A stretch of 64,000 nt of DNA. Source: Formicarius rufipectus (taxonomy: Eukaryota > Chordata > Aves > Passeriformes > Formicariidae). Shown piece by piece: positions 25,708-39,465 of the stretch; position 1 is the first letter of the stretch, and each line of letters opens with the position of its first letter. The notes beneath the pieces are model-generated. The model saw only the letters and a list, made by a program, of their open reading frames with translations. It made no database searches and had not been told where the DNA came from. A program made the translations under genes and the position numbers. Where the stretch lies: positions 682,001 through 746,000 of the forward strand of contig VXAU01000760.1 of the NCBI GenBank assembly GCA_013399695.1, in the 5' to 3' direction.

Positions 25708-28657
25708 TGCAGCTTTTTCTGGGTAGTAACATTCTCTCTGTCTGTCCTATATCCGAAAATGAAGCTCTAAATACTGCTGCAGCTGGGTCACTCTCCATTT
25801 GGGATTGTGGCATTAATCCTGTCTCACTGACAGCTCCATGGATATGAATATGTTTGTTTTCAGACATGTACTTGAGCTAATAAGCATTTGGGCCATTGCT
25901 GCTTAATTCTTTTCATTATGGGCAATCTGATGCTCATCCATAGGAATTGTGTTATTTAGCTATTCTCTGCAGTGACTGTGATCTAATGATCCTTTCTGAT
26001 CATCACACAGGGCACAACATAGTTGTCTCTCTTTCACATTCTTGACTCAACATACTCCCATCTTTTCTTGATCTTGTCCTGCCCTTGAAACATGCTACTT
26101 AGCTGTATGCAAAAACTAACAAGACAAAGAAAGCACAGTTTTTCTGAAAAGAAAAAAGAAGAAAACCAACACAAGTCCCCAGAATGACAATGACAAATGA
26201 TTTATACTGGCAGGCACTCTTCATTAGCACTGAAGGCTGACAGGCTGCATTCAGGCTAGGGAGAGGTGACCTTTAGGGACATAATTTGGCCTGTTATTTG
26301 CTTATTTAACCTAGAAAAATTATGCTATCTTTCACATACTAAAAATATAAAAATTACATTCCCCTCGCAACATATTTAATGAAGGGAAATCTCCAAGTAG
26401 GCTTTTTAGCATCTCCAGTTTTACAGAGCATCCCAAAATTACAGTTTTTCCAGCAATCATGAGACCCACCAAAGCAGGTTTTGTTGCCATCCCATTGTAC
26501 ATGCTGGACCTTCAGCTGTGGGAAGGTGTCATTCTCCTGACTTACATTGCAGCTTAGTGGCCTGGCCCTTTGCCTCTCTTGTTTGTGTTTGCCACACTTC
26601 ACACGTACCTGAACTGACAGTGGAAATACTGTACGAGCTGAGTGTTGAGAGCCAGTGATGCTACTTGCAGCATATTAAAAGAACAGATTAACACACAACA
26701 CAGTTCTCTGAGAAGGGTGTCTCTGTGCATGGCTGTAAGCAAGAAATGTTGCTCACGTGGAGAGGAAATATGTGTTATGGCATTAATGGTCGTGACCAGC
26801 CTCACCAGGTGCCCCCATCCAAAGGGGGAATCCAAAGGCAAGAGAAGAATTAGGAATAAACTGGCTAAAGTGTCCATAGTTACAGAGTAGAATGAGGATA
26901 TTTTTCTTTTGTAGGCAAAGATCTGTAAGAGCAGGAGAAGCTTAAGTGACCTGAAATGAATCAGGCAGTGCTACAACTGCAGTTTTCTAGATATTCTTGG
27001 AAAACTTTCTGTTGCCTGCTTATCAGTAGTGTTCACAGTGGGCTCATCCATGCTGAATCAAGTATTAAAAAAGGGATTTTTCACTTCATTGTCTGTAAAG
27101 CAAGTTCTCCTAAGGCTGGAGCAACTCTTAAGGTTACGGGGTTTGTTCATTTGGCAAATCTTGAAGTAGTGAGGAGGAAATTAGTTCTTGAAATCCTCAC
27201 CCTATGTAGGTGTAAAACAGAGAAGCCTGGCTTAGCCTGGCTGCTGGTTGCTTTGCCTCTGACATGATGAGAAAATACTCCAAAACTCATTCACTCCCTA
27301 CATTCCACACGTTTTCTTATTTACTCCTTCACCGTGGTGTAGTGCCTTGTGTATGTTAATGCAGAAGAATTGGGCACTAAGAATGATGTGTATTCCTGAC
27401 ATGAATATTAAATGGAGTTAGAAATAAATTACATTGAAGTGTCTGGCTTTATATCTGCTGAGCACGTTACCAGTCATGCCTTGGAACAAATTATATGTGT
27501 ACATACTGGAAGTTCATCTGATACAGCAGTAGGTGCATGTATGTGTGTAGAAGCCTTCTGCTGATTCACAGTGTATCAGTCAATGTTATTTATAAGCAGG
27601 AAGAATTAAAATTTTGGGAAGGTGGATCTTGCAGTTCTATTTATCTTTACTTAAACTAGGACATGGCTCCAGACTGTATCTGTCTTGCATTCTCAGCCAA
27701 TGGGTTTGTGCACAGAAATAGGATGCTAAGATGCTCAGATACTTAAATTATTCAGTGTTATTCCTATTTCAAGTAGTGATGCCTTAGTATTTTTATTTGA
27801 ATGTTGTTTCTGCTACACCCACCCATGTTGTCTGTGTTCACATACACATCCTTTCCTGATGGAACAGCAGGTCTGTGTGCCACATGGAGCTGTACCTGCT
27901 GGCTTTAATGCAAAGCAGTGTTACTGACTATAGGCTGAGGAAACTAAAATGTCCTGTTCCACAGGGTTTTTCTGCCTCTCTGGTGACAAAGAGTACATTA
28001 TGAATAATATTTGTATGCCAATATGAACCTCTGTTTGTGCCTCCATAAAGTATTCCAAGGCTTTTCCCATCTTCCCATTTTGGACAGCAATGTAGGAGAT
28101 ATGTGCACCCTCAACATTGATTTTAATGGATGAACAATGACTAAGGAGGAACAGCCACCACTTCTCATGTCTGGCTGGGGTCCCTCCTGAGCAGGCTTGA
28201 TGTAAATCAGAGAATGGGGTAATAAGGAAGCTGGCAGTGATGATGTCAGTGCCGAGGGCTGTTTTTCCAGGTAGATTTTCCTAATAATACTTTTTAAGGT
28301 ACCAGTTTCCTTGAGAACTAAAAACAATAGGGTAATAATATAATGTGCTTTAAGTTCACCTAACTTTATGGACAAGTCTTAGCTTCCGATACCAGAAGGG
28401 TCAGAAATCTTCCCCAGCATGGTACCTGGGCATTCCTCAAAACCAGGAAGGGTTCAGATTCCCTATAGCCAGTTCTGCTGGCATCCAGCCATCTGGTCCC
28501 AACATGCCTGGCAACAGAAGGGCTAAAAGCTGTCTCTGCGAATAACTTTACTGCCTACCACTTTGGCAAGTCAAGTCTGAATTTAACTAAAACCACAGAT
28601 TGGAGAAAGAATATTTATGAACTAGGAAACCCTCCTGTAAGCATATAAGGGCAATTG

Positions 28658-28659
28658 TA

Positions 28660-28696
<37 letters not shown>
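28658..28696. repeat. (TA)12 microsatellite followed by T15
   Basis: A run of alternating TA from 28658 to 28682 joins directly onto a homopolymer T tract ending at 28696. Such AT runs are prone to length variation. Confidence 0.95.
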
Positions 28697-31600
28697 CCCA
28701 CACTCCCTCCCCTTCCTCCTATCTCCATATTAGCAGCCAGCAATGTGACCACCCTGGTTGCCTAGGAAGCTGATTGCTGCTCCTAAAGGATCTGTTTAAA
28801 ATTCTGATCTGGATTCTAGTCAGGTTTGTGAGACCCTGGGAATGGAGCTCTTGAGTGGTGGGTGCTTTCCATTTTTTTGCCTCTCCTCAGCTCCTCTGCA
28901 CTGAAAGAAGGCAGCTGTGCTGCTTTGCTAGACAGAGCAGCTGGACTTGGTTACCCCTAGAACCAATTAAGTGGTGTAAGAATAGCTTGCCTTATTCCAG
29001 GGAGACAGAAGGAACTGTTTGGGATCATAAATGACACTGGAGAGTAGTTGTGTATGTATGCAGTTATTTTAAGGGCTGTTTTTGAGGCTTTTCCTAAGCA
29101 CCTGCTGCCTTTTAGGGCAATTGTATTTTCATCAGCTTTGTCTGACATGCAAATAAAAGCCATGATACATATTCAGACAATCTGAGACCTGTGTTTCGGA
29201 GGACTATGCTAAACCCTTTGTGGAGTTTCTCTTCAGGCACTAATCCTGGTGGAAAATTACTAAAGGGAGCTTTAGGTGAAATAATAAACTAGTCAAATAG
29301 CAAACCTCTCTATTAGAGTGCCAAAGGTGGGTGCACTCTCCAAGTTAGTGTCTATCTGCACTGCTGACTACTATTTGGAGAGGTAGAGAGGGGTGATTTA
29401 AGAGCAAAGTTGCTTAACATTTAGTTTTGGCTAGAGGTTGTTCTCGGAGTTGTCTGTCATCTCATTATATGTGCTGTTCAGACTCAGGCATTCAAAATAA
29501 CACCTGGATAAAAATCTGTGAATAGAATTTCCTGATTACCAATGTAACTGATATTCATTAAAAGAGATCTGAGATGGTAGCAAAAGCTAGAGTTTGAATC
29601 ACTTGTTTATGCTCTTAAATGAGTGTAGGATCTCAATTAAAACTGCTTTGAAGTGCGAATTATGAACAGGAGCCCTTTGATCAGAACTGAGGTATGATGT
29701 GTCATAATGCATTATGCCAAAACAGAGAAGCCACTTAAGCTTCCTCTCCAGAGGCACTGAGCAAGATGAGAGCTATGGTTCCCATACTGTGTCTTATGCT
29801 AACAAGTGCATGCTGGAGAAATTTGGCTACGAAGACTATGGTTGAACCTCAGCAAAGTGGGAAACAGCATTTGTTTTCCTGCTGGGGTGAAATCAAGAGT
29901 GCATGATAGAGATGTTTTCTTATAAAGCCTATTTATATTGCAAACATCCCTCCAAGAGTGTGGTCCCACTTGTGCTTCCTCTTTCAAAAATTTCAGCCCC
30001 AAATTTAGTTTGTGGTTTCTGCTGCTTGCAGTACTTTCTCCATAAATGAGTGACAACAAGCTCCTTTCTTCAAAATACGCCACTCTGCGCACTTAGAAAA
30101 AGCACAATTGGAATGTGCTGGGCAGAACTGCCATGGGGTGATGCCTGTTGCATGAGTGCTAAAACTACCTTTCTGGTTGCTGACTGCGTTGCTGCTGAAT
30201 GGCTTAACTGGTCTTTGTTATTCTGACATGCACTGGCAATACTCTTGTGGCCGTGCTGGGTCCTGCTGGGATAAGTCACAGACCTGCTGGGATCAGAAGC
30301 CTGTACTTTAATCCAGTGGTTGGTATGCATCCACCTTCATGACAGTGAGACTTGGAAAATAAAAGGAGGAGGAAGTAATGAGCCAAACCAACTGTCCAAG
30401 TTATATTTGTTCAGAGGTCCTGATTTATTTTTTAACTCCTGAAACTAAATAAGTGATTTTCCAAATGAAGGGTTATGATATACTCCAGGATACAGTAATG
30501 AGCAAACATCAGTCTTCTGTTAACTCTGAAAAATAAATGGGGTTTTCTATGATGTTATCCAGAAGAAAGGGAAATATTGGTAAGTATAGCCAGATAAGGT
30601 ATATTCTTCTGTGTTTGTTTTTTTTTTTTTTCTTCACCTAGAAACAACATAGAATTTGTAATTGTTATATGGAATTTAATCAACTCTTGAAAGAGTAGAG
30701 GAAAATAATGATACGTGTGGTAATATTCCTAGTATGTACTTTAATTACTGATTGCTTGATTACTGCTGAAACTGATGAGGCTGTGTGATGATATTATCAG
30801 GAAGTTAAGTCTGATAGCAAGAGATGAAAACATAGCATTTAACATGATCATGATACACTGCAAAATGGCATCTTTGCGGGTTGGATTGGCTGATGCCTGC
30901 AGAGATAATCTAAATGCTGCAAAGCCATATTTGTAGAAATACTGATGAGTAATAACCTCTGAGGAAAACAGAAGATGATGTAATGCAATAGAAGAGTTAC
31001 AGAAATCTGGGTGAGTGGCTGTGGAACCATGTCCAGACCAATGGTTCCAACATTATCAGAAGATTCCAAAAGATCCAATGAGACTTGGGGTGAGGTCATT
31101 TAATGGGTAACGATATTGTCATCCCAGGAGGTTATAGAAATATAGTGTTGAAGTAAGTATGAGTCATTAAGACATTCATAGCTATAAACCCAGGGGTAAC
31201 TTTATAAGACATTGGATAAATACACTACATGACACCTGGAATGATGCAGGAACATGCACAGAGCAAGTGAGAGAGTTAACATCTGACCTCAGGCATGTGG
31301 TGAGAAAAAGAAGGCATAAATTACTGTTTTCAAAGGGGTTTCCTTCCAGAACTGCCAGTTTCTTTAATATATTTAAAAGCAGTAGGACTGACACACAAAG
31401 TTGGTAATTAGGAAACTGAAAACAGTGCTTGCTAAGAATGAGGAATTATCAGGAGCCACCTTTTACTAGATGGGGAGAGGACTCTGAAGCATTCAGGCAC
31501 GTAGCTGAGAAATCCAGCCCAAGTCAAACAGTGGAACTGAAAGAATGCTTCAGACCACTGAAACTCTTCTGTTCTTAAAAGAAGAAAAAACTCCACCCCC

Positions 31601-32756
31601 AGACTTAGAGGGTCTGAAACTGTCAGTGAAGAAATAACCCTAGAACTGAAACACCGCATACAAATACTACATCTTTTAAAATATTCTCTCACAGATCAAA
31701 TGTACAATAGCTTAGAAGTGCTCCAAACCTTTCTTTAGGTGCAAAACTGACTGTAAAATTGTCTGTTGAGCAGTGATTTGCCTCTCCCCCTTCCCACTTG
31801 CTTGTGGTTGTGCTACACTCCATTGCTGTCAGGGCTTTTGGGAGCAGTAGCTGGGATCTAGCTGATATTTCAGGTAAAGTCTTTGGGCTTACTTTCTCAT
31901 TCTCATTTCTTGCAGAAGTATTAGCTGTCAGATTAAACAGAAAACTGACTTATTTTATGCTGTGAAATGTAATTGATTGTGTACCATGTGTGTTGGAATT
32001 TGTCCTCAGGACAGTTGTGAACCAACCCGTAGCTTCTCCCAAGGGTCTCCTATTCAAAAAACTGGCAAACAGAGGGATATGCGGTTGCTCTAGCTCAGTA
32101 ACTAGAAATGAAGGAGAGGGATAAAAAACCCCATCTAACAGTTGGAATATACATAATTCCCCAAAAAAACAACAAAAAGATTGTGACCAGAAGCTTGAAA
32201 ATCTAAGCAAACCCTGAAATTAGAACTATCCTCCCTGGCTAGTGGGGCTGCATTTCACCATGACCTATCCTCTCTAATTCAGGTTGTCAGTTTACCTCTC
32301 GGGACTGGGGTCAGCCAGAGGAGCACTACAGTGTTTTGACCACATATAACAGTGGATTGCCTCAGTAGCTGTTTGTTGATGCTAGTGAACAAATGTAATG
32401 TTTTAGCATCCAGACAGCCTACAGCTGCTGTTTTGTTAATGCAAGAAAACTTTTGTTAGTTCATAGCTAATTCACTCTACTGCAAAGACATCCTTACAAT
32501 ATTTGCAAACCTTGATGATATGAAATGGTATCTGCACTATCACTGGATGCATAACAGTGCGTATATCAGAAAGTAAATCCAATTTATATTATCAAATGAG
32601 GTGATATGATGGGGCTGTGCATAACTCAGAGTCTGCTGGAGTAGTTCTGCCCTGTGAGTATTCACTTTTGCTTTCTCTAATTTCATCTTTGAAATCCAAG
32701 TGTATGTGGTTTCTGCAGATAAATTTTCAGGATATTAGCAACTTTTGAGTACATAG

Positions 32757-32773
32757 TCATCATCATCATCATT
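32757..32773. repeat. (TCA)n microsatellite, about five units
   Basis: Tandem tcatcatcatcatcatc in otherwise unremarkable AT-rich DNA. Confidence 0.85.
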
Positions 32774-34487
32774 GTTTTATAAATATCATAATGACTATCT
32801 AAGGAAGTTGAATTCTTTTGTGTAGACAATCTTATTTTATTCTCTAAAGCAAAAACATCCTGTGAAGAAAATTAAATCCTTTTATTCCATGGAGAACAGA
32901 TTGACAGTTTCTGAATCCCAAATCCTTTTTGAACTGCACTTTGCTCTGGAGGGAGGTAGGTGAGTGCCCTGGCAAGCATTTGTCATCATGGTAAATCACT
33001 GTTTCCATATGGAGATGATTTTCCTGTAATGTATCTTCTGCTTTTTGGGTAGGAAAAGGCCAGATTTCTTGTGCTGTTGTTGGGCATTATGCAATCCTAA
33101 CATGCCCTGAAGTGATCTGGTGAGCGGCAATCATAACTCTCACTGTCCACATCTAGGGGCCCATAGTTTGCCTTCTACATTTGTGCAAGCCATTCTTTTT
33201 CAGATGGCTGGCACCAGTTTTACGAAAAGAAGAAAATCATTATGATCAATTAGCTCTAATCTGATGTGATGCTGGTAGCAGGGAAGAACAGCTGCGCCTG
33301 CGTTTGATGTGCAGCAGTCGGCTGGCAGGCCAACCACCCTGCTGGCTGAGCAGCTCTGGGGATGGTTTTTAGAGAGCAGCAGTTGGTAAAGGCTCCAGTC
33401 TTCTGGTCTGCAGCTGCACAACCACTTTCCACACCGCTGGGCAGTCTGTTGGTTAAAACTAGATTAATTCCTCCTTGTTATCCCCAACCGAAGGAGGGAG
33501 AACCTCAGCACCTTCCCAGGTGATATCATACCAGTCAGGCAAAAGCATGAGTTTAGCCAGAAAAACATGCCCAGTCTCTTTGCTGGGTGAGCTGATTTTG
33601 TGGATGTGCAGTATCAGAGAAAGAAAATTTGGCTCCATGCTGCAGTTTGCAGGGCAGTGACCACTGGTCACCCTGACCCGAGAGTAGAGGCCAGAGAGAT
33701 AAGTGTGGCTGCCTGTCAGGCAGAGCAGCGTGACAGCACAGCTGGAAGCTGGCAGAAGCATCCAGGGTGGCAAGTGGAATGTCGGGAGTATGAAAACCAC
33801 ATGCACTGTTTGAGGTGCCTCCTGACTGTGATGAAACACCTGGCAGCCACTTGCCACGGGCACTGGTGCCAAATGCCTGGTGCCAGTGCATGCCCTTCAT
33901 TCATGTGGGTTCTGGACTGACAGGTCCAAGTAGATATGTAAAGGGGATTAGGGCATTACCCAAATCTGCAGAATTGGTTTTAGAATCTGGTTTAAGGATA
34001 AATGAAAAATTGGTGTATTTGAAAAATGACCAGTTTGTAGGATTGAGTAAGTGCCCCTGCTGATGGAGCAGAATCAGCTCCTGCGAGGGGACAGGCTACT
34101 TAGCTGGGAGCTGCTTTGCAGGGAGCACAGGGCAAGTTATGGAAAGAATTTACTTGTATCAGCTGTACCAGAGAATATGTTTGTTTTATCTTCGTACTGA
34201 AATCTGTGGCATTCCAAAGGGCCGTGGCAGCTTCCAGCCGTGCTCCCGGTGAGTTAAGGATAGGGAGAAGGTGCCAGCACAGCCTCTGGCAGGGCACACC
34301 TCGGGGTGCGGGAGGTGTTTGTGCCGCCCCTGGGGGACCCCCACGGCCATCCATCCGCACCAGAGAGCAGCGGGAGGCTCAGACCCGGACTGGGGAGTGG
34401 GCAGCTCGCCCGGGGTGCCTGCGGAGCCTCTCGCTGCGCCCCGCAGCTGCGGCCGCTGAAACCGCCCGGACCCGCCCGTGCCGTCCC

Positions 34488-34828
34488 GTGTTCCGTGTCC
34501 AGATCCACGTCCTGTCCCCTGTCCCGATCCACGTCCCGTGTCCCGATCCATGTCCCTTGTTGCGATCCATGTCCTGTCCCCTGTCCCGATCCACGTTCCG
34601 TCCCGATCCATGTCCTGTCTCCTGTCCCGATCCATGTCCCGTCCCGATCCACGTCCCGTCCCATGCCCCGATCCATATCCCGTGTCCCGATCCCTGTCCC
34701 GCCTTCCGATCCCTGACCCGTCTTCCGATTTCTGTCCCGTCTCCCGTCCCGTGCCCTGTGTCCCGATGCCTGTCCCGTGTCCCGATGCCTGTCCCGTGTC
34801 CCGATCCATGCCCCGTCCTTTCCCGCCG
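34488..34828. repeat. C-rich degenerate minisatellite, unit about 17-26 bases
   Basis: About 16 tandem copies share the core gtcccgatccatgtcccgt, with variants such as gatccacg, gatccctg and gatgcctg. Unit length varies between about 17 and 26 bases through insertion of extra cctgtccc or cccgt blocks. The array begins within GC-rich promoter-type sequence and runs up to the assembly gap, so its true length is unknown. The complementary strand has a GGG run every few bases, so it could form G-quadruplexes, a plausible reason for the assembly failure. It is open in several frames on both strands because its composition lacks stops, and it should not be called as protein. Confidence 0.85.
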
Positions 34829-35295
34829 NNNNNNNNNNNNNNNNNNNNNNNNNNNNNNNNNNNNNNNNNNNNNNNNNNNNNNNNNNNNNNNNNNNNNNNN
34901 NNNNNNNNNNNNNNNNNNNNNNNNNNNNNNNNNNNNNNNNNNNNNNNNNNNNNNNNNNNNNNNNNNNNNNNNNNNNNNNNNNNNNNNNNNNNNNNNNNNN
35001 NNNNNNNNNNNNNNNNNNNNNNNNNNNNNNNNNNNNNNNNNNNNNNNNNNNNNNNNNNNNNNNNNNNNNNNNNNNNNNNNNNNNNNNNNNNNNNNNNNNN
35101 NNNNNNNNNNNNNNNNNNNNNNNNNNNNNNNNNNNNNNNNNNNNNNNNNNNNNNNNNNNNNNNNNNNNNNNNNNNNNNNNNNNNNNNNNNNNNNNNNNNN
35201 NNNNNNNNNNNNNNNNNNNNNNNNNNNNNNNNNNNNNNNNNNNNNNNNNNNNNNNNNNNNNNNNNNNNNNNNNNNNNNNNNNNNNNNNNNNNNNN
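34829..35295. other. Assembly gap (467 N)
   Basis: This is a run of 467 undetermined bases between a minisatellite and GC-rich sequence. The non-round size suggests an estimated gap length. Missing material is likely more minisatellite plus part of the CpG island. Confidence 0.99.
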
Positions 35296-38184
35296 AGGGC
35301 CGGGGCTCGTCCCCGCCGGGCCCCTCGCTGACAGTCCGGCTCGCGTCCACTCCTTTGGCCGGCGCTGAGCTCCAGGGACAGATACTTTGTTATCTCTGCG
35401 CTGCGACCGGAGTTGGAGTAACTCAGTGAATTCACCTGTTTTGCGCTGCCTGTTTCTTTAGTGTATCTCACAGCAGCCCCTTTGGCTGCGCATACTTAAC
35501 CTGAATGTTTGGAGAGCCTTCAACAGGCTTCGTAATGTATTTGTGTGCTTCAGGTTCCTGAACGGTTTCACAAGTGTGGACTTTATATTGCAAGTGTGTT
35601 CTGACGTGGACATTGTCTTGGCCTTCATGCAGAACGTGGCCCTTACAAAATAATAACTAAACCCACCAAATCTCTGTGAAAGTGTATTTTAAAATGCCAG
35701 CAAATAAAGGGTTAAACAGTACATTTGTAAATACCATAACCTGAATTTCTGGACAGATCACTTTACATGGAGTCTTTGACAGTGGAAATGACAGGGTGAG
35801 AAGACCATGCGTGATGACTTTGCAAGCCTTTTATTTTGTCTGGCATCATAGTCTGAGATGAACATCTGAGTTCAGACCTTAATTTTTTTCTTTTACCAAT
35901 TTTACAAATATAGTTTTATGTGCTGAAAAAAGCCTGCTGAATAAGTGGCTCTATCCTTTACTAACTGCAAAAGCTGTCACATATAATAAGTTATTGTGCC
36001 AGTATTACAATAGTAATGGGATATTAAACCAGCACATTTTGGCAGTAAGTAGCTATAATACTTATGCCCTGTTTTGACGTCTGTAGAAGGAGGATTAGCT
36101 CAGACAGAATTTGTAGTGGGAGGGTGTGAGTGGGATGAAAAGCAAAAGCTGCTTAATTTTAATCTTCTCAAAAAGGTAACTACTAGTAGTGCACATGGTT
36201 AAAACACAGATGCTTCACTCTCTAATGGCTTTTAATTGTAGTCTCTTAAATATTTTATGTAAACTCAGTAGTGCTGAAATGTTACTTATTATAAGATTCA
36301 GTACATACTACCCAAGCTCCCTGTTCTGGGGGAAAGGAAACATTGAGGAATTGCAGGGTCTCCTATCAAGGTCTGACAACAACAGAGCTGTAAAAGTGCT
36401 CTGGTGTGCCTGAGCTCATGCACCTGTGTCCCTGGCATGGGTGTGTCTCAGATCAGGCTTTCACTTCTGTTGCTTCAGTTTCACAATTGTCAACTTGCTT
36501 TTCTCCAACAGCCTCCGTTTGTCTTTTGAGCTTTCTCTTTTAGTTTGGGCATCTCAGAGTGAAGGCTCACAAAAGCAATGCTTCAGGGTGTGCAAACCCA
36601 CTGTCCCCCATGAACTTTGCTTCCTCCAGTGGTTTTACGATGGGGTTTGCATTTTTACGTACTTACCATGACCTCCTTAGATGAATTAAACCTTAAGTGT
36701 CCTGTGAGATTTCTTATGTAGGTCTTTGTTCATTTTCATAATCTCTTGGGGGCCTTTGAAACTAGAGTTGAATTTTTTTTGGATGTTTTTGCTGCTGAAG
36801 TTGCAGATGTAAAAAAAAAAAATAAATGAAAAAGCTATAATAGCTTTGCATTGTAAGTGTATCTGCGTGTTATTGCCCAGAAGATGAATGGTGGATTCAT
36901 GTGGTCCTAAGTGTGGCTTTTATGGGTATTTATGGTCAGTTCTAGTTGCCTATTCTCTCATCTCCCATTTTATCTTTTGACTAATGAAAAAATGTTGGCA
37001 ATTAATTAAGTGAAAAACCACTGTGAGATGTGTTGCTCACAAACACGCATCAAATGAGTAGGAATTAAATGTTAAGCCACCTACTAACATATGCTTTATG
37101 ATTTAGATTTATGATGGATGCTACAAAGGAGGTGGTGGTATCTTAATTGTTCAAGAAGGTGGAGTTTTCAGGTCTGGCTCTACCAGAAGGAGGAAGCAGG
37201 CACCTGAGTAGCACAGACAAATGCTGCTAGGCAGCAGCCTCAAGGGTGGGGAAAGATTTGCTTAAAAAGAACCTCAGTGGTCCAAATGTTGGATAAACAG
37301 TGTAGTTTGGGTCCAGACTGTTCAAGCAGTGCATCCCATTTGGGAAGTGTTTGAATATAGCCTTTAATCTTGACTTTCTGGGAGAGGGAGTCAGTAAATG
37401 AGTTATGCATTGATGCCCATTCAGAAGGCTGTGTTTGAAAATGCTCTGGTTTGGGTGGGAAATTATATACAAAAATTAAAACTTAAATTTTGCAGCAAAA
37501 AGGGAAGAAATGTCAGATACTTGGGAGGAGACTTTAAATGTAGATTTCATGCAAGATTTCTATTTGCAGGGGTTTTAGTGTCATGTTAATTTCACTGGAT
37601 TTGTTCTAAAATAAAGCACAGTGTTTTATCAGTACTGCAATGAAATACATATTTACTTTTTTCTTCTTTGAAATGCTTTATGAAATGCTTTCTGTAACAG
37701 GGAAGGTAAATGCAGGCCAGTGTATGGTATAAATTACACAGAAACAGAGCTGGAAGCAGTTGATCATAAAGCTCCATACAGGATAATGACAACTGAAGGT
37801 TCACATAGCAGTTTTCCAGAGAGATACTGGAAATGTCATACAGACCATGACACGCTTCATATTTAGTTAAAATCAGGCTGCACTTTGGTGAATCCCCCAG
37901 AGAGTGCCCTGAAATAAGCATTTAGGGCTGAAAAGTTTGGGAAATGGTATTGTCTAAAAATTGTAGGGGAGGATGTATGTGTCCTGACTTATGACAGTGG
38001 AGGAGCATGTGAGCTTTGCCCATGTGGCTTGTTTTGTGGCATTTGTTGTAGGTTTGAATTCAAAATTAATGTTCGTGTTTGTCTTGAAAGTATTAAGTGG
38101 TCCCTGGTTACAGCTGGGTGAGACATTTTCTTGTTCAGTGAAGAAATAAAGAGTGGGAAGGTGTGCTGTGACAAATGATATTTA

Positions 38185-38204
38185 TGATTCTTTTTAAAGA
38201 ATCA
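38185..38204. repeat. Short inverted repeat, 9-base arms, 2-base loop
   Basis: tgattcttt and aaagaatca flank tt. It is isolated; no element ends or duplicated target site is recognised. Confidence 0.6.
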
Positions 38205-39414
38205 GATAATGTCTGAGTCATCCATGTAATAGATCATCCTAAGCAGCAAAAAAAGAGCATTTTTTTGTATTGTGCAAACTAATAATAGGAACATTTGCCA
38301 GGAGGGCTACAAAGGTGGATGGTAAGTGTGTGATTATACACTAAGTGGTTCTGATGACAGGCAGAAGATTCATGGTATGATTGACAGGGTATTTCATATT
38401 GATTAGAGAAATAAACTGTGCTTTGAACAGCTAGTCAGCTGGTATATTTCTTAAAAATGACTGATTTTTGGAAGCTGAAATAACTAGGCCTACTTGTTTG
38501 TGCCACATGGTGAAGTCATTCAGTAGTGCTGTTGTGACATACTGCTCAGCGGCTGTTTTCCAGCTGGTCCATTCATAGTTTCTACAGCCACTTAAAACTT
38601 TCTCATGTACCAAGAATGAAGTCACTTTCCCCTGGAAATTGTCACCTGATTCACGGCTTCCCTTGTGAAAATGTAAAAATAAACACCATAACTTTGTTTC
38701 CATGTCTGCTGTGAGAAACTTCACAGGTACATAGTGGAAGATACTGTGCTATTATTTCCTAATGCTGCCAGACCCTGCAAGTAATCTGGTACGTTCTGTT
38801 GTTAATGATCGTGTTAAAAGGGCAAAGCCATAATTTTCTTTATTCATCTTTCTTGCATCTGGCATTTGGTTTACTGATTGCTCCTGGAGTCTGAGCACAG
38901 ACTTCTGTCTCTGAAGACCTGTGGGTACCTTCATGAGGAGGTTCTGTGGGCTGATAAATTGTAAAGCCAGCTTGGTGGAGCTAAGAACAGAAATGTGGCC
39001 CGTGGGCCTTTCTGAGGAAATGCTGGGACATTGTGTTTGATGCCACCACTATTTACCTAAAATTGTTTTGGTTTCTCTTTTTGAAGAAGGAACTCACCTG
39101 ACTGCACCTGCGTGTTCAGTTGTCTCGAGCTGTCGGGTGACGTGTTTCCAGGGGCTAACTTGTGCTGCTGCCGTGAGGATGGAGGGAAAAGCCAGGCATG
39201 CCCTTTCCCAGCAGCTCAGCAGCTTTCCCAGTATGATGCCTGTATTATTCCCCATTCAGCTACCCAGCAGCCAGGCAAGCTGGCACTTGTACAGTGTTGT
39301 GGAGAAGAAAGGGCAGCAGAAATGCTGACTGTCTGCTAATGCATCTGTGTAATCACCATTCTGGGGCTAGATTGCAGGAAGATGACAAAATTACTGAATA
39401 AAGTCTGTTTAGTC

Positions 39415-39465
39415 CTTTTTTTATTTTTTTTCCCCTCCCTTTTTCTTTTTTTTATCCTTCCCTAG
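39415..39465 (+). other. Long pyrimidine tract ending in acceptor-like CCTAG
   Basis: About 50 almost pure C/T bases, with a few A, end in ccttccctag with AG at 39464-39465, an excellent 3' splice-site shape. In the presumed 5' UTR intron it could open an untranslated PXYLP1 exon beginning tatgagctgcc. No clear donor was identified, and simple pyrimidine repeats imitate acceptors. Confidence 0.25.

Larger units (their letters stand above)
21690..34200. other. Presumed noncoding DNA upstream of the CpG island
   Basis: Apart from the simple repeats, the minus-strand candidate exon at 24086-24247 and the heptamer cluster listed separately, I see nothing. A GC-richer shoulder at 33280-33900 has overlapping frames on both strands (up to 137 codons, minus) with no domain, and may be an outer shore of the promoter island. 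Confidence 0.55.
34220..35430 (+). promoter_or_regulatory. CpG island, candidate PXYLP1 promoter and untranslated first exon
   Basis: GC content and CpG frequency rise sharply here against the AT-rich surroundings. The flank right of the gap has about 13 CpGs in its first 120 bases (35296-35420), and the left flank is dense in CpG from about 34230. It is the only strong island in the window and lies about 14 kb upstream of the PXYLP1 coding exon on the same strand. No TATA box is obvious, as expected of a CpG-island promoter. Possible splice donors are CCG|GTGAGT at 34249 and GGA|GTAACT near 35417, neither confirmed. The island is interrupted by a minisatellite and an assembly gap, so the core promoter may be missing. 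Assignment to PXYLP1 is inferred from position only; it could also be bidirectional. Confidence 0.5.

Noticed and set aside
33459..33872. 137-codon minus-strand frame
   Set aside because: Several overlapping frames are open here because of higher GC. The reading matches no family I know.
1..34200. SPSB4 coding exons, expected upstream from mammalian gene order
   Set aside because: No frame resembles the SPRY or SOCS-box protein, so the gene must lie outside the window or have only intron here.
34488..34828. CRISPR-like array
   Set aside because: The units abut with no unique spacers, vary in length, and the genome is vertebrate.
34116..35471. Long open frames (up to 437 codons) on both strands across the CpG island
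   Set aside because: They run through the minisatellite and the run of N. The low-complexity Pro/Cys/Ser or Gly/Arg/Asp readings come from repeat composition, not a gene.
36092..36110. tRNA-like A box (ggattagctcag)
   Set aside because: No anticodon arm or B box follows at the right distance.
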